Counted from the stretch's first letter, positions 7,821-17,119 are shown. The stretch is 33,524 nt of DNA from Terriglobia bacterium (GCA_009838515.1 VXRL01000012.1:1-33524), one strand, 5' to 3'. A program made the numbers and translations. Notes: generated from the letters alone by a model not told the origin.

Positions 7821-10124
7821 TCACTTCAGCCACACGGGCGAGCTCCACGCATACTTGCCCACTTCCATCTGCTGGTAATGGGGCTCTTTGAAGCGGCCCT
7901 TGAGCCAGATGCGGGCGTAATAGTACCGCCCGACGGCAGGCTCGCGAGTGTCCCGATATGTGAACTCGGCTGACGTTGGTTCCCCGGTTGGTTCGTACGC
8001 ATAGATGTACTGCCCGTCGCTGACGATCTCGATCTTGTCTACGGGCGAGACGGCCTTGACCTTCACCGCGATCTTCGGGGACGAGGCTCCGATCTCGGCC
8101 TCGCCGCCTTGGAACGCGCCGTTGACCCGGAAATCTACCGAGATCGGCTCGCCGCCGCGCACTGCGAAGCTGCGCCGGGCGCGCAGCGCATCCACGACCG
8201 ATTCGCGGCTCAGCTCCTTGGCGAACACGCCCAGCATGCCGGTGTTGTAGCCGCTGAGCCCATCGTGACGGTCGCTCGAGCCCACGAAGCCGAACTTGTT
8301 GCCGTATCCGAGCCCGTCTTGCACGGAGGTCTTGCCGACGGGCGGGCGGCGCAGCCAGTCCGGGACGGCGCGTGGTTGATCGTACGTCTCGTAGACGCCG
8401 TGCCCCGATGTGATCTCAACCACCGGCTCGGCAATCGGGTCATGCTTGGACCAGTCCATGGCGCCCCACGGCGCTCCGACGTGATGCACCCAGGGAATCG
8501 CGTTCTCCCGCGCGAGGCTGCGATGCAACTCCTCGATCGAGTTGCTGTCCGGATCGGTGATGCGGTAGATCGGCGAGAACGGCTTGGTGAAGATCACGGT
8601 CCGGTCGCCGTAGCGGCGGCGCCCGGCTGCATCGCCGCTCCATTCGTAGCTGGAGAAGCCTTCGAAGCGGCCTTCCTCTGCCAAGACGTTTGCGTAGGAT
8701 TGCTCGACGCGATACTTCGAGTTGGTCATCGAAGGCCAGTCGTGGTCGGACGAGGCGCCGAAGTCCAGGACGCCGGAATGCATGGCGTTCATGTAGAAGC
8801 GGTCAGTCCACATCTCGATCGTGCGGTCCCCCGGGTATTCCCCGAGGTGCGTGTGGAGTTCGCCGTAGTAGAGGGTGTAGATCTGGCCATTGAGTTCGAG
8901 CGTTTCGTGGGGTACGTGTGCGGGCCGAGGCGCGGCTTTCTTCGTCTCGCCCAGAGGGCCGTTCGCAGCCTCACCGCGCACGCTCGCGTTGACGGGCTCG
9001 ATGGCCTTGCGGTACATCATCATGTCGGTGGCGTGCCAGAAGCCATCCTCTTCAAAGACTGGCGCCCGGTAGCCGATCGCCACGCCCAGGGTGAACGGCT
9101 GCAGCGTCTTGCCGTCGAACCATGCTCCTGCCGAACCCGGCGATCTCCCTGCGCGATAGCCGGGATTGCCCGGATGGAACGAAGTGACTTGGTGCAGGAA
9201 CCAGAAGCGCCCGCCGCGGTCGATCTGGAACTCGTCCAGCCGGTCTAGCTCGGCGACGAAGTCCCGGGCCTTGGCAGGCAGCTCGTAGCGCATGCTGTCC
9301 CGGACTCCGGAGACCCTGCCGGATGCGTGGATCCAGGCCGTGCCGTCGGCCGCGAAACGGATCATCGGCCGCTGCTCGTCCTCGGCGGAGGCGAAGAAGG
9401 CCGTCTCGTCTGTCCACTGGCCGTTGCTCGCGGTACGCAGATAAACGTCGTAGTCGCCGTCCACCCAGCGGTCAAAGGCCAGCCAGAGCTCTCCATCGCT
9501 GGCCGCCGCCAGGTTCGGGCGGAAATTGAAGCCGCTGTCGGGCGTCACGAGGCGCTCGTTCCACGCCCCGTCCGACATGCTGGCCAGAGCGATGCGGACG
9601 GCGCCCTTGCGGGCCGACTCCCATGCGATCACCGGAGAGCCGGTCGGCATCACCGCCACCGACGGGCGCATGTCTGGACCGCGCCCGGAACTGACTCGCG
9701 AGATAGGCCCGAGGCCGGCGCCGTTCCAGTGCCGGGCATAGACGTCGAAGTCCTGTTCCACTTCGTTGAACTCGGACCAGGCAATCCAAAGGCCGCCCGC
9801 GCTGTCGGGGGCCGCTACCGAGCTGAAGACGTAACCGTCCAACTCGTTGACTTTGGCGATCTCGCTCCAATGGTCGCCTCGCCAGCGCCCGAGCGAGACG
9901 AACTGACGCGTGGAGTTGAGAAGGTCGCTCGCATTGGACTGTATTCCGACCGTGTACACTGTGCCGTCGCTGGCGAATACGACACTGCGGCACTCCTGGC
10001 GGACGGTCGGCTGGAAGCGGTGACCGTTCTGGGCATCGTAGATTTCTTGGTAGGTGTATTCGATCGGCTCTTGGGCACTCAGCGCGCCCGCCAAGAGGAC
10101 GAGGGACAGTCGAAGCGGCGACAT
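7821..10124 (-). CDS. DUF3604 protein with N-terminal propeller-like region, exported
   Basis: The 767-residue product has a short signal peptide (MSPLRLSLVLLAGALSAQ). Residues about 45-390 look like a repetitive beta-propeller: similar blades with DFDVYARHWNG near 125 and DYDVYLRTASNG near 225, and repeated IAW/WLAF strands. The C-terminal half is a DUF3604 domain with PHP-like metal motifs: ELHTH at 422-426, SSDHDW at 458-463, VHHVGAPW at 546-553 and GSSDRHDG at 615-622. The family is presumed to be a metal-dependent hydrolase, but no substrate is established to my knowledge. It starts 51 bases after the stop of the OYE-family gene and is probably co-transcribed with it. The fusion of a propeller to the hydrolase-like domain suggests substrate binding in the periplasm. 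Confidence 0.88.
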   Translation of the reverse strand: MSPLRLSLVLLAGALSAQEPIEYTYQEIYDAQNGHRFQPTVRQECRSVVFASDGTVYTVGIQSNASDLLNSTRQFVSLGRWRGDHWSEIAKVNELDGYVFSSVAAPDSAGGLWIAWSEFNEVEQDFDVYARHWNGAGLGPISRVSSGRGPDMRPSVAVMPTGSPVIAWESARKGAVRIALASMSDGAWNERLVTPDSGFNFRPNLAAASDGELWLAFDRWVDGDYDVYLRTASNGQWTDETAFFASAEDEQRPMIRFAADGTAWIHASGRVSGVRDSMRYELPAKARDFVAELDRLDEFQIDRGGRFWFLHQVTSFHPGNPGYRAGRSPGSAGAWFDGKTLQPFTLGVAIGYRAPVFEEDGFWHATDMMMYRKAIEPVNASVRGEAANGPLGETKKAAPRPAHVPHETLELNGQIYTLYYGELHTHLGEYPGDRTIEMWTDRFYMNAMHSGVLDFGASSDHDWPSMTNSKYRVEQSYANVLAEEGRFEGFSSYEWSGDAAGRRRYGDRTVIFTKPFSPIYRITDPDSNSIEELHRSLARENAIPWVHHVGAPWGAMDWSKHDPIAEPVVEITSGHGVYETYDQPRAVPDWLRRPPVGKTSVQDGLGYGNKFGFVGSSDRHDGLSGYNTGMLGVFAKELSRESVVDALRARRSFAVRGGEPISVDFRVNGAFQGGEAEIGASSPKIAVKVKAVSPVDKIEIVSDGQYIYAYEPTGEPTSAEFTYRDTREPAVGRYYYARIWLKGRFKEPHYQQMEVGKYAWSSPVWLK

Positions 10125-10175
10125 CGCGTCTTGATTCTAGCCCGACTGTCGGCTTCGAAGAGCCGTCTGTGGTGC

Positions 10176-11630
10176 CTACAGCGAGGCTTTGATCTTGCGG
10201 ACCAGCGCCGCTTCCGGTAGGTTGCGGTATGCCGGATCGAGCGGATAGCAGCCCGACACCAAGCCGTTGCGGGGACCGGTTGTGCAGTCGCTAAACGTTC
10301 GGCAGATCCTCTTCGAGCTGAGGCTGCCTCTGGCGAGAGTGTCTTTGGGCAGGGTCGGGTAGGCCAGCACCATCCGGCCCAGACCGACAGCATCGGCCTT
10401 GCCGCTGCGCACGACCCACTGGGCCACGTGCGGAAGGAACTCCTGCAGGTAGCTGTAGCCCGTGCCGATGACGACCATGTCCGGAAACGCGGCCTTGATC
10501 TGGGCCGTGGCGTCGATCTGACGCGCACAGCCGACCAGCGGGTCCTCGGGCGGCTGGTAGCCATCGGACGGAGGAAATAGAGCTGGGCGTTGGATGTGCG
10601 GGTTGTAGTACGGACTGCCCGCCGAAACGTTCAGCAGGCGGATGTCCAATTCGCGCAGCAGCTCGATGAACCGAAACGTGTCGCTGAGGTCGAACTCTAC
10701 CGGGTTTTCCGCACTGCCGCCGAAGGCATGGCGGTACGGCAGCGCACCGGAGAAGTCCTCGGGTATCCCGGGGCCGAGACGGGAGCCCGAGCTGCGTGCG
10801 GGGTCCGGGCGGTACGGGGCGAAGTCGAAGGCGCTCAGTCGGACACCGATCCGAATGCCGGAAGTGGTTGCCCGGATGCCCGAAACCACCTCGCGCAGGA
10901 AGCGCGTGCGATTTTCGAACGATCCGCCGAACGGTCCCTCGCGCGTGACGGCACTCAGGAATTCGTGTCCCAAGTAGCCGTGGCAGTGCTTGACATCGAC
11001 GAAGTCGGCGCCACAGCGTTCGGCGATGCCGCCCGCCCTGATGAAGAGGTCGATGATCCTCCTCACCTCGTCGTCGCTTAGCACCGGATAGTCGTCCGGG
11101 ATGCTGAACTTGCGGTCCAAGAAAGGGTGGCGGTAGAGGATTTTGGGCTCGAGGCCGGACTGGCTGGGTCGCGAGAAGCGGCCCGAATGGGTCAGCTGAA
11201 ATCCCGTCAGCAGGTCTGCGTTCGAACCGAAATAGGCGCGATGTCTGTCGAGCAGTTCGGCATGCAGGGCCTTGAGCGAGTCCTCTGTCTCGGGCCGGAT
11301 CATGAGCTGGCGCGGGTTGGCGCGGCTGTCGGAAGTGATGGCCATTGCCTCGCCGCCCCAGATGCACTTGGCCCCGCTGTGAGCGAAGTTGCGCCAGCGC
11401 CGGCGCACCAGCTCGTTAGGCTTGCCGTCGTCTTCGCCGTCCCAGCCCTCCATCGGATGGATCACGAAGCGATTGCCGAGCGTCTTCCCGCCTGCCGTCA
11501 GCGGTTGGGCCAGCGGGGAGTCGGGAGCGGTCTCGATCCGATCCTCCGCTTGCAGCGGCAGGCCAAGTTCGTCGCAGTGCGCGCGGAACTCCTCGACGTT
11601 CCGCATGCGGGCGATACGCGGGTAAGCCAT
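10176..11630 (-). CDS. NADH:flavin oxidoreductase, Old Yellow Enzyme family
   Basis: The 484-residue FMN TIM-barrel enzyme has no signal peptide, so it is cytoplasmic. Recognisable elements are [12 protein letters not shown] near 53, the FQLTHSGR strand near 144, the OYE core [17 protein letters not shown] at about 210-226, [14 protein letters not shown] near 231-244, and the phosphate-binding end [11 protein letters not shown] near 415. The C-terminus has Cys at about 443, 449 and 461 (ICRTFSDCT...SGCYPLD). This resembles the Fe-S motif of dienoyl-CoA-reductase-type members but lacks the regular CxxCx3C spacing, so the cluster may be absent. There is no C-terminal FAD/NAD domain. It probably reduces an activated C=C bond of an unknown substrate. 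First gene of the unit with the DUF3604 gene. Confidence 0.92.
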   Translation of the reverse strand: MAYPRIARMRNVEEFRAHCDELGLPLQAEDRIETAPDSPLAQPLTAGGKTLGNRFVIHPMEGWDGEDDGKPNELVRRRWRNFAHSGAKCIWGGEAMAITSDSRANPRQLMIRPETEDSLKALHAELLDRHRAYFGSNADLLTGFQLTHSGRFSRPSQSGLEPKILYRHPFLDRKFSIPDDYPVLSDDEVRRIIDLFIRAGGIAERCGADFVDVKHCHGYLGHEFLSAVTREGPFGGSFENRTRFLREVVSGIRATTSGIRIGVRLSAFDFAPYRPDPARSSGSRLGPGIPEDFSGALPYRHAFGGSAENPVEFDLSDTFRFIELLRELDIRLLNVSAGSPYYNPHIQRPALFPPSDGYQPPEDPLVGCARQIDATAQIKAAFPDMVVIGTGYSYLQEFLPHVAQWVVRSGKADAVGLGRMVLAYPTLPKDTLARGSLSSKRICRTFSDCTTGPRNGLVSGCYPLDPAYRNLPEAALVRKIKASL

Positions 11631-11830
11631 AGAGCAAGAACCAAACAGTATCGCTTACCGCTGCAGCCACGTTTGATCCGGCATACGAGCCGGCCATCTC
11701 CACGAGCCGTGATCTCGTACTGTCGAGCGCAGCACGGCACTCCCAGCGGCACCGGCTGCGTGGTTGGCACGGTGCGTTGCCGTCCCGCGACTCCCCGATG
11801 CGGTATCCTGATCAAGAAGACGAGTCAGCC

Positions 11831-11971
11831 ATGGCCGAGAAAAAGACCGAAGTTTACAGTGCGGAGTATATGGGGAGCGGGACTTTTAGGATCAGCAAGC
11901 CCAAGCGCAAGCCCAGCAAGCTGAAGGAAATCCGCTCCAAGCGAAGCCGACGTCGCGCGCGTCGCAACTAG
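11831..11971 (+). CDS. Tiny basic protein of unknown function (46 aa)
   Basis: ATG at 11831 opens 46 codons ending in TAG. The N-terminal third is mixed (AEKKTEVYSAEYMGSGTF); the remainder is extremely rich in Lys and Arg and ends RSKRSRRRARRN. This composition suggests binding to RNA or DNA, or ribosome association. The ribosome-binding site is weak (a GA-rich stretch AAGAAGACGAG about 5-15 bases upstream). It lies between the divergently oriented OYE gene and a second small basic protein gene on the same strand, 260 bases downstream. I do not recognise a named family. The clear bias toward Lys/Arg in one frame only, and the clean length, favour a real gene. Confidence 0.62.
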   Translation: MAEKKTEVYSAEYMGSGTFRISKPKRKPSKLKEIRSKRSRRRARRN

Positions 11972-12230
11972 CACAGCCGGGAGATTCCGCTCCGCGGCGG
12001 ACGCAGTACCCAGTCCGTCCCGTCGGCGACTTCGCCGCTCCATCCAGCAATGGCTGGAAGCCTTGCGTTCACCCTTTACTGAGCGCCTCTAGGGCGGGCA
12101 TTCGACATTCCGACGCGCATAGTTTGTTACGGTCTGCGATAATGCAAATTGTCTGAAGCTGACGGTCCGCATCGGTTGCGTTGCAGGCCTTGCTGACGGC
12201 TCTATTGCGACCTTAAGGAGGGTAGTTCCA

Positions 12231-12446
12231 TTGGCTAGTCGATCCAACACTCGATTCCAGAAGCGCCTTAAGGAGCTTGCGCGCGCCAACAAGCGTCGAG
12301 ACAAGGAAGAGAAGAAACTCCAGCGCAAGGCGGAGCGCGTCTCGGACGGTGGCGGACCTCCCATCGAGGCGATCGATCCGGCGGATCTCGGACTGCCCCC
12401 GCTCGAAGAAGAGACGGTGGCCGAGGGATCGGCTACGCCTGCCTGA
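12231..12446 (+). CDS. Small charged protein of unknown function (71 aa), TTG start
   Basis: A perfect Shine-Dalgarno (AAGGAGGG, 12215-12222) sits 8 bases before a TTG start at 12231, which fixes the start. The 71-residue product opens with ASRSNTRFQKRLKELARANK, followed by a Lys/Glu/Arg-rich helix (KRRDKEEKKLQRKAER). It ends with an acidic, proline-containing tail (IDPADLGLPPLEEE). The pattern RFQKR.KE.AR..K...KEEKK.QRK is, from memory, seen in small conserved proteins of Acidobacteria and Deltaproteobacteria; no function is established. A single long charged helix suggests nucleic-acid or ribosome binding. Its stop lies 3 bases from the end of the convergent cysE. Confidence 0.75.
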   Translation: MASRSNTRFQKRLKELARANKRRDKEEKKLQRKAERVSDGGGPPIEAIDPADLGLPPLEEETVAEGSATPA

Positions 12447-12449
12447 CGG

Positions 12450-13133
12450 CTAACCGCTGGGAAACGTCGTGCCGACGTCCGGCTCGGGCGTTTCTGGCAC
12501 CTTGACCTCTGCCTCGATCAGGGAGAGCCTTTCGTTTAGATTCGCGAGGGTCTGTCCGACAGGGTCGGGCAGTTCGCCGTGCTCCAGCATCTGCCATTCG
12601 TCGTGGCTCACGCTGACGCCCTTCACAGCGACCACCCGGCCTGGTATGCCGACCACCGTGGCGTGAGCTGGTACTGACTTGACGACGACCGATCCGGCCC
12701 CGACCTTGACCCATTCCCCGAGTTCGATATTGCCCAGTACTTTGGCGCCCGAGCCCACCACGACATGATTGCCCAGCATCGGGTGGCGCCGCTCCCGGCC
12801 GTGCCCGGTGCCTCCCAGCGTCACCCCTTGGTAGAGCAGGACGTCGTCGCCGATGAGGCTCGTCTCGCCGATCACGACCCCCATTCCGTGATCGATGAAG
12901 AAGCGGCGGCCGATGGTTGCGCCGGGATGGATCTCGATCCCGGTGATCAGGCGCGACATGTGCGACAGCAGCCGGGCGAGCACGAAGCGGCGCCAGCGGT
13001 AGAGCCTATTGGCGAAGCGATGCAGCAGGATCGCATGGACGCCGGGATAGCACAGCAAGACCTCGAGGCCGCTCTTGGCGGCGGGGTCGTGCTTGAAGAC
13101 GGTCTGAATCTGTTCGCGAATTCCGTGGAACAC
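12450..13133 (-). CDS. cysE: Serine O-acetyltransferase
   Basis: The 227-residue enzyme makes O-acetylserine from serine and acetyl-CoA, the first committed step of cysteine synthesis. The left-handed beta-helix region matches serine acetyltransferases closely: [24 protein letters not shown] with the catalytic DH pair, then [31 protein letters not shown] and VKVGAGSVV. The N-terminal helical domain is shorter than in the enteric enzyme, as in many non-enteric bacteria. The start is GTG at 13131-13133, with AGAGG five bases upstream. The C-terminal tail ([18 protein letters not shown]) differs from the enteric inhibitory tail that binds the cysteine synthase. Monocistronic, tail-to-tail with the 71-aa gene. 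Confidence 0.93.
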   Translation of the reverse strand: MFHGIREQIQTVFKHDPAAKSGLEVLLCYPGVHAILLHRFANRLYRWRRFVLARLLSHMSRLITGIEIHPGATIGRRFFIDHGMGVVIGETSLIGDDVLLYQGVTLGGTGHGRERRHPMLGNHVVVGSGAKVLGNIELGEWVKVGAGSVVVKSVPAHATVVGIPGRVVAVKGVSVSHDEWQMLEHGELPDPVGQTLANLNERLSLIEAEVKVPETPEPDVGTTFPSG

Positions 13134-13375
13134 GTCAACCTCTGGGGTCTGGTCTGGCAGCGGTCTTGCTGCCGGGGCAACACTGGGAAGGGCCGGGCCT
13201 AGGCCGGCCTCGTACAGGCGCAGGCAGTGAACCTGTAGATCGACATGTCGCGCGAGGTGCGTCTCCGAATATCCGAATCGTATGGCATCTGGGCGGCGAA
13301 GTCAACGTCAGGCAGCGGTCTCCGCGGTGGGTTGCGACGGCCGACGCGGATCACGTCTCGTCCGGGTCCGCTGCC

Positions 13376-14317
13376 TCAGTTGCGATTCGCTTGGCGCATC
13401 GGCTCCACCTTCAGCGGAGTCGCCCATTGCGGGTCGATTGCACGCGGCTGCACGCGGGCGTGCTTGCGCAGGAATGCGTCTGCGTCGCGGTTCGCCCGCA
13501 ACGCTGTCGCCGGGTCTCGTCCGCGGCCCCAGTAGAAGCCGTGCGGCTCGCCCGTATAGGTCTTGACGGTCACTGGCTTGCCGAGCGCTTCCATTTCAGG
13601 CACGAACAGTCCTAGGTTGAAAGCCTTGATCGCATGCACGTCCCCGTGCAGGATGAGCGTGGGAGCGGACAGGCCGGCGAGCTTCTGTCGCGTACGCTGC
13701 CGGACGCCTTCGTCATAGAGGGCCTTCGGATCCGCATTCATCACATCCCACCGGCGGTCCCCAGTCGGGTTTCCGTCGGGCCCTAGCACGACGTGGGCCT
13801 TTGTGAACATGCCCATGTAGATGATCGTGGCGGGCTCGCCTGCCACGATGGCCGAGAGTTCGTCGGAAACGCTCGCCACTTCCAGAGCTAGCGTGCCGCC
13901 ACCACTGCCGCCATACAGCGCGACACTCTCGGCGTCTACGTACGGCAGTTCCCGAACCGCGCGAACTACAGCGAGAGTGTCCTCAACCACCCCTCGGTCC
14001 TGCGGGTCACGACGAATCTCCCGTCGCGTTGCCGTCACCGCCACATATCCCCAAGCCAGGAAGCGCGCCTGTGTGGGCTGGCGGACGGCGTTCTGGCGAA
14101 GGTTTGCCATCGAGCTCTGGCCCAACCCGCCATGCATGAACACGATTGCGGGGAAAGGCCCGTCTCCCGGCGGCTTGCGGACCGCTGCGTAGGCCGTATC
14201 CGTCACCGTGAGCTCCGTGACGGGAATGCGATCCTCCGAGATCAGCGGATAGGTAGCTTCGCCCGCAAATGCGCAGCTGCCTAATGCCAAGCTCAACGCA
14301 CCAAACTTGCCGACCAT
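13376..14317 (-). CDS. Exported alpha/beta hydrolase (dienelactone hydrolase/peptidase-like)
   Basis: The 313-residue protein carries a Sec signal (MVGKFGALSLALGSCAFAGEA). The fold is an alpha/beta hydrolase: oxyanion-hole segment FMHGG at 60-64, nucleophile elbow Y-G-G-S138-G-G (GxSxG), a probable acid at D226 (LHGD) and the catalytic His at about 259 (EPHGFYW). This corresponds to the complete Ser-Asp-His triad. The substrate is probably an ester or peptide-like bond, but it cannot be told from sequence. A strong ribosome-binding site (GGGAGGGG) precedes the ATG at 14317. It is divergent from the second sulfatase with 112 bases between the starts, so both may share a control region. Confidence 0.88.
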   Translation of the reverse strand: MVGKFGALSLALGSCAFAGEATYPLISEDRIPVTELTVTDTAYAAVRKPPGDGPFPAIVFMHGGLGQSSMANLRQNAVRQPTQARFLAWGYVAVTATRREIRRDPQDRGVVEDTLAVVRAVRELPYVDAESVALYGGSGGGTLALEVASVSDELSAIVAGEPATIIYMGMFTKAHVVLGPDGNPTGDRRWDVMNADPKALYDEGVRQRTRQKLAGLSAPTLILHGDVHAIKAFNLGLFVPEMEALGKPVTVKTYTGEPHGFYWGRGRDPATALRANRDADAFLRKHARVQPRAIDPQWATPLKVEPMRQANRN

Positions 14318-14429
14318 AACCCCTCCCGAATCGGTGAGTATTGTAGCTTAGGATCTGTCTCTAGGACAGTGCTCCGACGCGCCCAAGGCCTTCGTCTGAG
14401 GACACGACTTTCGATTCGGACGAGCGACC

Positions 14430-15926
14430 ATGCCAGCCCTTGACCGCCGATCGGCGATTTCAGTTCTTTCCGGTGGCTTGGCGTCAGTCGCCGCCGGTGC
14501 GGAGCGGCAACCGAACGTTCTTGTCGTCCTCTCCGACCAACTCCACCACGGAGCCCTCGCGTGCTCCGGAAACAACGTCATCCAAACGCCCAATATTGAC
14601 CGGCTGGCGAGCCAAGGCGTCCGATTCGAGAACGCCCTGTGTCCGACACCGTTCTGCAGCCCGACGCGGGCGTCGCTGGTGACCGGGCTGTTCCCGCACC
14701 AGCACGGAATCGTCAAGAATCTTCGGAGCGACAGTCCGGGCCTGGATCCGGACCTGCCAACCACCGAGCAGGCGCTGGCGAATGCCGGCTACGTGGCCCG
14801 GCAAATTGGCAAGTGGCATCTCGGGGAGAAGACCCGAGTGCCTGCCTACGCCCAAGATCCGGAGCGGAACTACCGCCAGCACTTCCGATCAATAGCGCGA
14901 GACCTGGCCGCGCCGCCAGACGGACCGATCAGCCGAGTCGGCCGGCCGATATACGCCGTTGATGCGGTGCACGCCGCGAACGCCAAGTTCGACGGCAACG
15001 GGCCGTCGAACACGTGGATCGGACGAACGGACGTTCCAGTCGGGCACACCGAGGAAGCGTGGATCGCTGACCGAGCGATCGAGACTCTGGCCGAACTAGC
15101 GGGCAGGCCGTTCTTCATGACGGTCAGCTTTCCCGCACCCCATGCGCTGTGGGTGATCAACGAGCCGTACTACAGCCTCCATGAACGGCAGCGTATTTCG
15201 CTGCCCGCGAACCGAGGTTCGGTCCGAGACGTGGACCGCTCGACACCGGCCTGGCGCTTCGGACAGCTTCTTGGCGAGGACGGGATGCGCGAGTACCTCG
15301 GGGTCTACTACGGCATGGTCTCGATGATGGATGCCAACTTTGGCCGGATCCTGGCCGAGTTGGAGCGTCTCGGGGAGGCGGACAACACTCTGGTCGTCTT
15401 CACCGCCGACCACGGCGACATGCAGGGCGGCCACGGCATGTATGACAAGACCAGCTACTCGATGTACGAGGAGACCACTAGGGTGCCGCTGCTGCTGCGC
15501 TATCCGGGCAGGATCCCGGCGGGACAGGCGCGAAAGACCCATGCGGGGACATGCGACATCTCGCCGACGATCCTGGACTACCTCGGGCTCGGCGCACCGG
15601 AGACTCTGGCCGGGCGCAGCCTCCGGGCCTCCATCGACGGCTCGGAAGACATGGAACGGCCGATGTTTGCCGAGCGCGATCGGTCAGCGTGGGGATCGGA
15701 GGGCCCGCCTCACTTCCAACGGCTGGTTCGGACTCACGAGTGGAAATACTGCTACCACTCGCGCGGCGATTCGCAGCTCTACGACCTCGCCAACGACCCC
15801 GGCGAGACACGCAATCTCATCGACGACAGGGCGGCACGCAGTGCCAAGCGGAAGATGCACGTAGAACTCGCCCGCTGGATGAGGGACACCGGGGATCCGA
15901 GGGCTGGATCGATCAGGGACATCTAA
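14430..15926 (+). CDS. Sulfatase (Cys-type), probably exported
   Basis: The 498-residue product has a Tat-like leader (ALDRRSAISVLSGGLASVAAGA). The core starts at PNVLVVLSDQLHHG, with a single Asp and a Gln where many sulfatases have Asp-Asp. The activation motif is C76-S-P-T-R80 (PFCSPTRASLVTG), so formylglycine would be made from Cys. IGKWHLGEK and FTADHGDMQGGHGMYDK are further catalytic and calcium-site signatures. These resemble choline-sulfatase/iduronate-sulfatase-like members more than the other sulfatase here, so the two are not recent duplicates. Divergent from the alpha/beta hydrolase, and it ends 34 bases from the convergent radical SAM gene. Confidence 0.93.
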   Translation: MPALDRRSAISVLSGGLASVAAGAERQPNVLVVLSDQLHHGALACSGNNVIQTPNIDRLASQGVRFENALCPTPFCSPTRASLVTGLFPHQHGIVKNLRSDSPGLDPDLPTTEQALANAGYVARQIGKWHLGEKTRVPAYAQDPERNYRQHFRSIARDLAAPPDGPISRVGRPIYAVDAVHAANAKFDGNGPSNTWIGRTDVPVGHTEEAWIADRAIETLAELAGRPFFMTVSFPAPHALWVINEPYYSLHERQRISLPANRGSVRDVDRSTPAWRFGQLLGEDGMREYLGVYYGMVSMMDANFGRILAELERLGEADNTLVVFTADHGDMQGGHGMYDKTSYSMYEETTRVPLLLRYPGRIPAGQARKTHAGTCDISPTILDYLGLGAPETLAGRSLRASIDGSEDMERPMFAERDRSAWGSEGPPHFQRLVRTHEWKYCYHSRGDSQLYDLANDPGETRNLIDDRAARSAKRKMHVELARWMRDTGDPRAGSIRDI

Positions 15927-15960
15927 GCGGTCGCCACCGCATGCCGACGGGACGGGGAGG

Positions 15961-17091
15961 CTAGGCTTCGCCAGGCAGCGTTGCCGAGCCTGTGCTCATC
16001 GCCCGCCCCGCTACCTTGGCCAATAGCCGGGCGCTGTAGATCGTAGAGGCATAATGACCGCACTCGTGGGTGCAGTGGCAGCCATCGGCTGCATCGGCGG
16101 CAATGCACTCGGCTCCCGCGGAAAACCATAGGGAAGGGAAGTTGTAGTCGGCCTCGCGCAGGTTCCCGACCGGAGAATTCTTGGTCTCGCACTCGGTCAC
16201 GTCGCCGTTGCTGTAGATGACGCAAGCTAGGCGCCCCGCTACGCAGGAGAACTGCGCGCGCCCCTCGGTGACAGTCTTCTCGACGCTGGAACGCACTTGC
16301 TCGTCCAGGCTGTGGTTCAGCGCTCCGAACGCGCCTTCCCGGAGTCGCCCGGCGCGGCGATCTTGCTCGACTCGATTCGCCAGTCTGCGGTATATCTGCG
16401 GGTCCACTTCTGTCTGCGCCGCGTCGAGCGGGTTTCCCCGGCAGTAGTTGTAGGAGGTGCCGTCCGGCTCGAAGCGACGCTTGAGTTCCTCGTGGATGCG
16501 CAAGATCTCCGACTGGTTGTCGCGCATCACGGTGGTGAGGGTGTGCAGGATCAGGTTGGGGTGGGTCTGGCGCAGGCTCTTGACCTCAGCGGCGGTCTTG
16601 AGCAGGCGCCGATAGGCACCCTGCCGGCCGCGGATCCTGTCATGCTCATCCTCGTCCACATGGTCGACGCTGAGATTGAGGTGGAAGCGCAGTCCAGCGG
16701 CTCCCGGCAGGACCCGCGAGAGCGTGCTCACAACTCGCTCGGTGTGCTGGCCGTTGGTCGGCACGTACACGTTCGCAACGCCGTTCATACGATGCGCCGC
16801 GAGGACAATCTCGGCCAAGTCCGCGCGCAGGAACGGCTCTCCGCCGCCGATGAAGAGGTTGAAGATCTCTCCCATCGACCCCAGCGTGCGCTCGAACTCA
16901 GCGAGCGTGAAGTCCACGTTCGGCTTGGGGTTGAGCTCGTCCCAGTAGAAGCAGTGAATGCAGCGCTCGTCGCAGCGCGTGGTTACGTACAGCGTCACGA
17001 AAGGCGGCGTAATGCGTCGCCCGAAGCAGGTTGCCGCCTTGACCTTCGCTAGGTGCGGCAGGAAATTCCGGGGACTCGAACTGGGCCGCAT
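15961..17091 (-). CDS. Radical SAM protein with SPASM/twitch-like C-terminus
   Basis: The 376-residue protein carries the SAM-binding 4Fe-4S motif C40-x3-C44-x2-C47 (TTRCDERCIHCFYW) and a GGGEP SAM-binding loop at 82-86. The C-terminus has seven cysteines: C283-x12-G-x4-C301 fits the first half of the SPASM pattern, with an extra C290. The second half is C329-x8-C338-x-C340-x3-C344 rather than the standard CX2CX5CX3C. It should therefore carry auxiliary Fe-S clusters and may modify a peptide or protein. It begins 28 bases after the DUF1080 gene and converges on a Cys-type sulfatase. Sulfatase maturation (anSME) is one possibility, but the usual anSME QGGEPTL motif is absent. No obvious small precursor peptide gene is adjacent. 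Confidence 0.88.
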   Translation of the reverse strand: MRPSSSPRNFLPHLAKVKAATCFGRRITPPFVTLYVTTRCDERCIHCFYWDELNPKPNVDFTLAEFERTLGSMGEIFNLFIGGGEPFLRADLAEIVLAAHRMNGVANVYVPTNGQHTERVVSTLSRVLPGAAGLRFHLNLSVDHVDEDEHDRIRGRQGAYRRLLKTAAEVKSLRQTHPNLILHTLTTVMRDNQSEILRIHEELKRRFEPDGTSYNYCRGNPLDAAQTEVDPQIYRRLANRVEQDRRAGRLREGAFGALNHSLDEQVRSSVEKTVTEGRAQFSCVAGRLACVIYSNGDVTECETKNSPVGNLREADYNFPSLWFSAGAECIAADAADGCHCTHECGHYASTIYSARLLAKVAGRAMSTGSATLPGEA

Positions 17092-17119
17092 GGCTGTACG
17101 CCCGGTGGCTGCGCTTGCC

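Noticed and set aside
8109..9248. 379-codon plus-strand open frame antisense to the DUF3604 gene
   Set aside because: The opposite strand encodes a clearly recognisable protein with metal motifs; the antisense peptide shows no family features.
10291..11367. Long alternative frame inside the OYE-family gene
   Set aside because: The peptide is Arg/Pro/His-rich, as expected from a shifted frame in GC-rich DNA, whereas the main frame shows all OYE motifs.
15961..17091. Calling the radical SAM protein an anaerobic sulfatase-maturing enzyme outright
   Set aside because: Adjacency to a sulfatase is suggestive, but the QGGEPTL motif and the standard second half of the SPASM Cys pattern are missing, so only a hypothesis is recorded.
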